Source of the DNA: Cinnamomum chago
Lineage: Eukaryota; Streptophyta; Magnoliopsida; Laurales; Lauraceae
Reading direction: 5' to 3'
Length of the DNA: 64,000 nt
NCBI GenBank assembly: GCA_038049695.1
Contig: CP142452.1
Location: forward strand, 74,966,501 to 75,030,500
Shown here: positions 57,436 to 64,000 of the stretch, in pieces
Numbering within the stretch: position 1 is the first letter of the stretch
How the letters are laid out: every line of letters starts with the position of its first letter
Notes under the pieces: generated by a model
Told to the model about the DNA's origin: nothing
Databases searched by the model: none
What the model saw: the letters and a program-made list of their open reading frames with translations, nothing else
Made by a program: the position numbers and the translations under genes

Positions 57436-59516
57436 TGTTTCTCCTTTTGCTTATGTATGCACAAGCAGTCCATCACATTCATACATATGGGTGATCTAAA
57501 GGGGAGAGTTGGTGAAACCTTGAGGGTGTGTTTTTCATAACACTAAGTTTGTGGAAAAGATTCTATTTGTTCGAACACACTATTTTTCTACAATTTAGTG
57601 TGCCTTTTTGTGTGGAAAGAGGGGGAAAATGAACTATATCTCCTTAAGTCAGTGGAAAAATTGAAATTATGAAGTCTGCAACATTAGACTATCTTGCACT
57701 AGATGATCAAGTCTATTGATTGCAAGTAACCATTAGGTCTGCTGATCATATAGGAGGTACAAAGGGGAGAGATGTACTAAACCTCAAGTGATTAATACCA
57801 CTGGTCTCGAGCAAAGGATTCCTATCAAATCCATTGATCACGGGATAAATGGCTCAAGAATTGTTTCTAACTTCCTAATTTTTTATTGCATTAATGTAGA
57901 TGTAAATGGTTAGATTAGCTGTTCGGAACTATATCAATGTCTACAATAAAGACTAACTTTGTGTTTATATCTGTCATAGGAATCCTATGATAGTACTAGA
58001 TGTACTATTTATGTTTAAAGTGTGCACAAATGAAATGAAAATTTGAATTGATGTGCTTAGTCTGTTCGTGAAATTCTGAGCTTTTCATGATTCTTCTAAA
58101 ACTGATATAGCAGCTAGAGTGACTGAAGAGGACTTGCTTGGATGCATGGTTTAATATATTGGCCAATGTCGGTACATGTTGGACGATGCGTAACATTACC
58201 AGCCACTACTAAACCGATATTTTGATGCATATCGGTCTCAGTAGTGGTGGGCCAAAATACACCAAAATATCTGTTCATATCAGCTAATATTTCAAAAATA
58301 TTAGTCGCCAGGCTGATTTTTTTTAAATATTGGTCTGTATTTGAAAATATCAGTTGACTTTACTAAAACCCTTTGCTTCCTTGTTTCCTTTCATTCTCAT
58401 TCACTCCAATCTCAGTCCAAGCAACAAGAGACCCTAATTCATCTTTCCAAACCTTCTTTTCCACCATTTTTCATCGAATTCTCAACATTTGAGTGTATTT
58501 CATCATGATGAAACCGAATAACTCAACCAAATGACTTTAGCTAAGCTTTTTGAATTCATTATTCTTTTCTTTTATTTTTTTTTTAAATTTTCTTTCTCAA
58601 AATGCCTTCAAAATGATGGAAAGGTGTTGGATCTAAAGTTTTGGAGTACATCTTCAAAGTTTAAATTGGTTTTTTTTTTTTTTTTTTGCACGGTTTAAAC
58701 CTGATTTATGATATTTTTTAGAAAAAAAGTGAAAAAGTGAAATATATGCAACAAAGGCCTCAAATTGAGCTGGATTTGGTATTGACTCTTGATTTCTCTT
58801 AGATATTTTGATTTTCAGCCATAACTAGAAAAAAAAAATTGGAAATTTGGGGCTTTTTTTTAGATTTAGTGAATTTAAGCCTAAATCTTAGTTTCTCTGA
58901 TTGTACCCTCTAAATGTTAATGTTATGTAATTGACCGTGAAGTTCGTTGTTGTAATATGTAAGTTGTGGCTTTGATTCAGATCACTGAGAAATTAACTCA
59001 CTGCAATGGTCACTTAGACTTTGAGGCTTAAAACCTAAAACTATGATTTTCTATAACTGATATTTAGTTCATCCATGAGCCTGAGTCAACTCAATCTATT
59101 TTCTCAACTTTTAATTTTATGCGTTTAAGCAGACCTTAAAGCTTGAGCTTTATCCCGAGAGATTGTAGTTTATACCTTAAATAGCAAAAAATGTAATCAA
59201 GTGTTGTTTTTTAAACAAATGTGTTTGGGTGAAAATAAAATGTGACGCAATGAAATGCATCAGGGCTTGTTATTCAGCCTCGTTAAATGATTTTGGCCAT
59301 TCAATAAAAGATAATGATCTTAATATACTCAATTTCTTATTTACCATGTACTTTTGCCTTCTTTAATTAGACAGTATTAACTTTGATGAAATTAAACAAA
59401 CCCCCTCTTTTAGATAGGCATTTTCTTAGGACACGGACTAATGTTTCAAGACCATAGTCATATATCATAGAATTTATTTTGGTTGAACCTAGCCTACAAT
59501 AGGACTCATTTAGTAG

Positions 59517-60503
59517 AGCTCACACTCACAAGCAAGGTCTATAATCATGCAGTGCGAACCTATTATCGAAGAGCCGGCAACACCAGAACCAGAGTACTTA
59601 GACACTTTGGAAAGTGCAATTGAGGATGCTTTCTGGATGGAAGATCGTGATGAAATTCCGGCAATCAAACTAAATATTAAAGAGTTCATGCAGAATGTAG
59701 AGAATTACATGCAAGAAAAGGGTGAACTCCAAGATGTTGATATGTCAAAGGCTTTAGTTGCTCTAACTCAAGAAGCTGCCTCTATCCCTATGCCCAAGGT
59801 GAAGAATGCCAGTCGTCTGCAAACAGAGCACCAAGTGTGAGTATATTCCTTCCTTCCTCGTATTGACGTTAACATTTATACTGAAGTATTAAACTTTAAA
59901 TATACATAGGAAAACCGTTACCACATGGAAGCATTGAAATATTAATATCAGCTTACCTGCTCATTCTTATTTGCATATGCCATTATTAAATTGAACCCAT
60001 GTGATATTATTTTTCATTGTACAATAACCATTTTCTTCTCCTCACTGTAACTATGAACCCCTAGATGCACACCCTCTCCTAGCAAAGGTTGCCACTCTCC
60101 AACCATTTATTTAAGCAGTTTTTTTTTTTTTTAAAGCTAATGTGTACTCAGAAGGATTAATTATTATACACTTAAAAGTTACCTAAATTGTTTGCAATCT
60201 TATCATTACAGTTGTACAGAAGAGAGCCTGACAATCCATGTACATATCTTCTTGCAATATGGACACCAGGTATGCCCAAGCAATAAAGATGAAATATAGC
60301 TATATGCACTTAAAATATTGTTTTATATCTGCTAATTAATAACACATGGCATCTGATGATAGGTGAAACTGCACAATCCATTCAACCACCTGAAATTCAT
60401 TGCACCTCCCAATAGTCTGGTGATTTATGCAGCAAGAAGACATGCTTTACATGCAATAGCATGCAAGAGGCAAATGCGCAAACAGTCAAGAGGCACGCTT
60501 CTG
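59517..60503 (+). pseudogene. DEMETER/ROS1-like DNA glycosylase fragment, copy 3
   Basis: Blocks at 59,517-59,836 (ATG 59,547), 60,212-60,269 and 60,363-60,503. Block 1 reads EPIIEEPATPEPEYLD, EDAFWMEDRDEIPAIKL, DMSKALVALTQEAASIP and SRLQTEHQV, the closest of the three to typical family sequence. Block 2 reads LYRREPDNPCTYLLAIWTP and keeps its donor. Block 3 carries the permuted-CXXC text with the TAG and extra A shared by all copies. No glycosylase domain is present. Confidence 0.85.
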
Positions 60504-63500
60504 GTGAGAAAAAATTATGGCTAATATATACCCAAGCTGTAGGGAAATTTTACTTTACAATATCATTGATTACATTGTGTTGGTAACAGAGCAAGTTCGA
60601 TTCCCTTGGTCTTGGTTTGGATTTGTAGAGAAAAAAATTACTGCAATAAGTTTAAAATCAACCATTCAAGATGAGATGTTTATAGTTAGGAATACCCTTA
60701 ACAAAATGCAGTGAAATATTAAGACCATAGCAGACTTGGTTGAGATCTCTCTCTCTCTGGGACAGACAATTAGAAATTTTAGAAAATAATTAATGAGATA
60801 TGACCCAGGTTAAAGATTTTAATTTATGATCATTATGGGTGGCAAGTACAACAATAGGATAGTTGACATGATTCTAACAATTTGATTTACAAGTATCCAA
60901 CAGTAGGAGTCAATGGTTCAAGTAATAAGAAGCACTGATGTTTCTTTGTGAATAAGTAGACAAGGTTAGGCCACTATTCAGGATTAACCTTACTTCTTTT
61001 ACAACTTTCATATGTCGACTTGAGTTTGGGCAAGGTCCTTTATGCAGCAAATAGGGTTCAGTCATTGAGGGAATCCCATGACGGGTTCACCTCCTATAAG
61101 TCAGCTCTTAATATGGTCTGTATATCTTGTGGCTGTTGTAGAATTGTCCTTACTCAGCTGATATACGTATAAGCTGTTATAAACTTCTTCGCATACAACA
61201 GGGTTCTCATACTATGTGTGACCTCATTCTCAGATCTAGCCAATTACATTTGCAACAGCCCCCAAAATTGGGTTTTGTTTCTGCTTTCCATATCTAAATA
61301 CATTCCAATGATGTGCTTTGTCAAGGTTTCTTAATGACCTTTGAATTTGGCTTTCGTCTTTCAGTTGGGCCTAGGTTCCTAATTTGTAATTCCTTACTCA
61401 AGTGCAGTTACTAGGTACAGGACATGACATGACGGCTGAATTTTGACAACCATTACCCTTGTACTGGACTCAACCCTGGATCATGGTGGAAGATCTGAAA
61501 CCACTTTCTTGTAGGGTTCAGCTGCTACAATCTGGTCCAATATCCAAACTGTTTGAGGGCAACCAGACACAACCAGCTCTTAGGTCTGGTTGCTACCGAA
61601 TTCCAGACCCAATCATGAACCTGTTGTACCAAAAATTGGGCCCACATGACAGTCTGCAAACATGGGCTGTTTCCATTGGCCAGCACTACTTGTTCAATGT
61701 TTTACTATGGTTCAGGTCACGCATTATTAAAAGTCTAGAAGATGACAGTTATAGAAGAATTAGAGTTTCTTTATCTATGGTATGTTTCACACAACAAAAC
61801 TAGATCAATAGGAAAAATCAAGAACGGAACAAGAGAAAATAGATTTGCACTTAGCGACACTAAATATTGATACCAAGGATCATCAGCAAATTAAGACCTC
61901 ATGGATTTGTAAGAAAACCTCAAAACCAGAATTTATATAATGAAGAGATGTCCAAAGACAAGGAAACCTCTGAATCATATTCATAAAAACCCCAATTCGA
62001 ATGTGAATCAAATCTTTAGTGAAGAACTAATCCAAATCAAACTTTAAATCACGAACATGGAGAGATATAGTTGATGATGGGATAAGGATACTAAGAGATC
62101 CAGAGAATTCAAAATAAATCGTACCTTGTAGAGGCCTCTTCTTCTCCTTTCAGTAAATCTCCCCAAATTCCACCAGTTTCTTGGAAGGGGTCGTTTGGGG
62201 GCTTCCAGTTCGGTTGCTTGTGATGAGGAAATGACTAAAGTCGTCATCCTCCGCATTAGACGTTAGCACCTCTGCCAGGTCCTATTACCGTCCACATCCC
62301 ATACACAAAGCTGTCAATTAGTGGCTGACCTAGGATGTTCGTTTGAGGGGTGCTAACGAGGCTCATTTTAAAAGGTTTCTTTTTTTTTTCATAACAATCC
62401 AATTTGATGTGTCCGTGAGTTCTAAGAGCTATTACAAAAATCATAAGAGTCTTTTAATAACACAAAAATCATAATAATTTTCTATAAACGCAAAAATCAT
62501 AGTAGTTAATTAAACTAATATGAGATAAGGAGCCAACACCATATAAAGTTCTTTGTTCTTGTTTGATTAAGTATGACACGTATTGGCCTACATCAATATG
62601 AGACAGACTCATCAAACTCCTATGTTAGTGGAGACAAAGAATCACGTATTGCAAAATGAGACAGATAAATGGGAAAGAGATGCACAGAAAAGAGTTCCTC
62701 ACCAAAAAGGTTGGAAGAGTGGCAAAGAGTGGAAATGGGGTTAATGCAATCATTTAAATGAGGGCTAGGCCATATGGGCTATATTAGCCCTTATGGACAT
62801 TTTTTAGGACGGTGTGGGGCTGAAGCGCCCAGGCCCTTCAACGTGGGTCTGGCCCTGCTGTCAATGTTGGTCAATGAAATAGATCATGTAGCTCCTAGAA
62901 CACCCTGCCAGATCTAGCTACCACCCACAACCGAAACCTGTTTGTTTAGCATGAGTAGTGTAGCAGAGGAAAAAATTGATAGTTATGACAAAGTTTAAAT
63001 GGAAAAAGTAAAAGGAGAGTAAACTTTTGTTTTTAAGGAAAAGGAGAGCAACCTTGATGTGACATACATTTTTACTTAATGTATTCTTGGATGGAAAAGA
63101 GGAGGGGTGTGTAAATAACCCCACTTTATGCCTTTTTGTTTATTCTCCACAACTTTGATAAATTGGGGTAGTGTAGAATTCTGTCTTTTGTGCTCTTTTA
63201 CTTAAAACCTATCTTTCCTTTATTCTTGATTTGACCATGCTCCTCTTATACTCCACTTCTCATGCAAACAAACATGTCCGAAGAGGAGTATGTAAGTCCC
63301 ACATTAGGAGTCTTTTAGAGGAAAGTTTACTGAATGACATAAAGATTGTCACAGAGCTGTAATTCTAATAAATCAAGCATAATCTAAACTAATCACTTAT
63401 TGAATGTTTGAGGTGATTTGAGGGTGATCTGAGTCTTCTTGTGGTAGAGAATATATATATCAGGCCCAAAGAAAGAAATAATATCCTACAAGACCTACAC

Positions 63501-64000
63501 ATCTTTCTCTATTTTAAGCAAATCTCTATTTATATCCCACACATCTTTCTCTATCTTCTCATGCATCAAAATTAAGAAAACTCATCTAAGTACTTTATAA
63601 AATCTAGATATTTGATTTTTTTTTTTTTTTTTTGGCTTTGATTATTTAAGGTGTCTCTTAATTGTTTATCTTCAATGAAAGATTGTCTTTATAAATTCGG
63701 TTTTATATTTAATATCTCCCTCCTCTTCAATTGTTGAATTTTCATTTAGGAATTTTTAGTTTTTTTCTTTTATGAAGATCCATACAACTATAGACAGTGA
63801 CTTTCAGCAGTTTAGATTTTTTTTTTTTTTTTTTTTACTTCTATTGTGCCTAGTTTTCTCTTATTTTTCTTTTTTCCACATTTTCTATTGAATTTTATTT
63901 TTTTAATCATTAAAAATAGCCTTTATTGTAATATTCAACTAAATATTATTCAGTTACCTACTTTTTTTTGTCTCTTTTTTTTTTAATTCCAAAAAAATCC
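60504..64000. other. Flank and expanded intron of copy 3, no gene seen
   Basis: Matches 5,530-6,288 and 9,050-11,770 of copy 1. The empty LINE site is near 61,300 and the possible MITE is near 63,080. The window ends about 450 bases (in copy 1 terms) before the AHL sequence should begin. Confidence 0.5.

Larger units (their letters stand above)
53213..59516. other. Expanded intron of copy 3, no gene seen
   Basis: Matches 539-4,535 plus the segment 36,089-36,809 kept in copy 2. About 65 bp near 53,855 is duplicated. A block of about 1.68 kb at 55,757-57,435 is unique here. T-runs occur near 55,226 and 58,670. Confidence 0.45.
52685..64000. repeat. Large duplicated unit, copy 3 (cut by window end)
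   Basis: This copy matches the first ~11.7 kb of copy 1 and includes the decayed MBD exon and DEMETER-like fragment. It carries a block of about 1.68 kb (55,757-57,435) not seen in copy 2. The window ends just before the position where copies 1 and 2 carry the AHL-MBD region, so a third such region is expected to the right but is not visible. Confidence 0.85.

Noticed and set aside
1-64000. CRISPR arrays, bacterial operons, rRNA or tRNA genes
   Set aside because: Searched by eye; none present. The short tandem repeats are AT-rich minisatellites and microsatellites of a plant genome.

Overview
The window is plant nuclear DNA, almost certainly from a flowering plant. It is AT-rich and mostly non-coding, with GT-AG introns, a plant L1-type LINE, Copia, hAT-like, CACTA-like and Au-type SINE remnants, and gene families typical of land plants: MBD5/6-type methyl-CpG-binding domain proteins, DEMETER/ROS1-type DNA glycosylases and AHL/PPC proteins. 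The species cannot be named from the sequence. Every recognisable host gene is on the + strand; the one clear minus-strand coding region is the LINE.

The layout is a nested tandem duplication. A large unit starts at base 1, restarts at about 33,545 (copy 2) and again at about 52,685 (copy 3, cut by the window end). Each unit begins with a decayed MBD first exon. It then carries a spliced but broken fragment of a DEMETER-like 5-methylcytosine glycosylase (about 4.54-5.53, 37.79-38.77 and 59.52-60.50 kb). Next comes an AHL (PPC-domain) sequence lying directly against MBD exons 2-4 (12.2-13.4 and 42.2-43.4 kb; the third lies beyond the window). The AHL sequence seems to have landed in the long first intron of the decayed MBD gene, just before exon 2. 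In copy 2 one open frame of 277 codons runs from the AHL domain through the old splice acceptor into the second half of the MBD.

Between these blocks lies a series of MBD genes: MBD-a (16.9-18.35 kb), MBD-b (18.9-19.8 kb, apparently without its own promoter), MBD-c (24.4-28.5 kb, the best-preserved gene), MBD-d (30.8-31.4 kb, exon 1 only, with stops) and MBD-e (46.3-48.0 kb, exon 3 split by a 193-bp solo LTR). All share one architecture: exon 1 carries an acidic N-terminus plus the first half of the MBD, a phase-0 intron follows, then a 129-nt exon 2 with the second half of the MBD, an 82-nt exon 3, and exon 4.

Functionally the window combines a family of predicted methyl-CpG readers, damaged pieces of a DNA-methylation eraser, and an AT-rich-DNA-binding family fused by position to half a reader. 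Only MBD-c looks close to an intact gene. Whether the AHL-MBD frame or the eraser fragments are expressed cannot be decided from sequence alone. The rest is upstream repeat sequence, expanded introns and transposon insertions, several of which are specific to one copy and so date the duplications.
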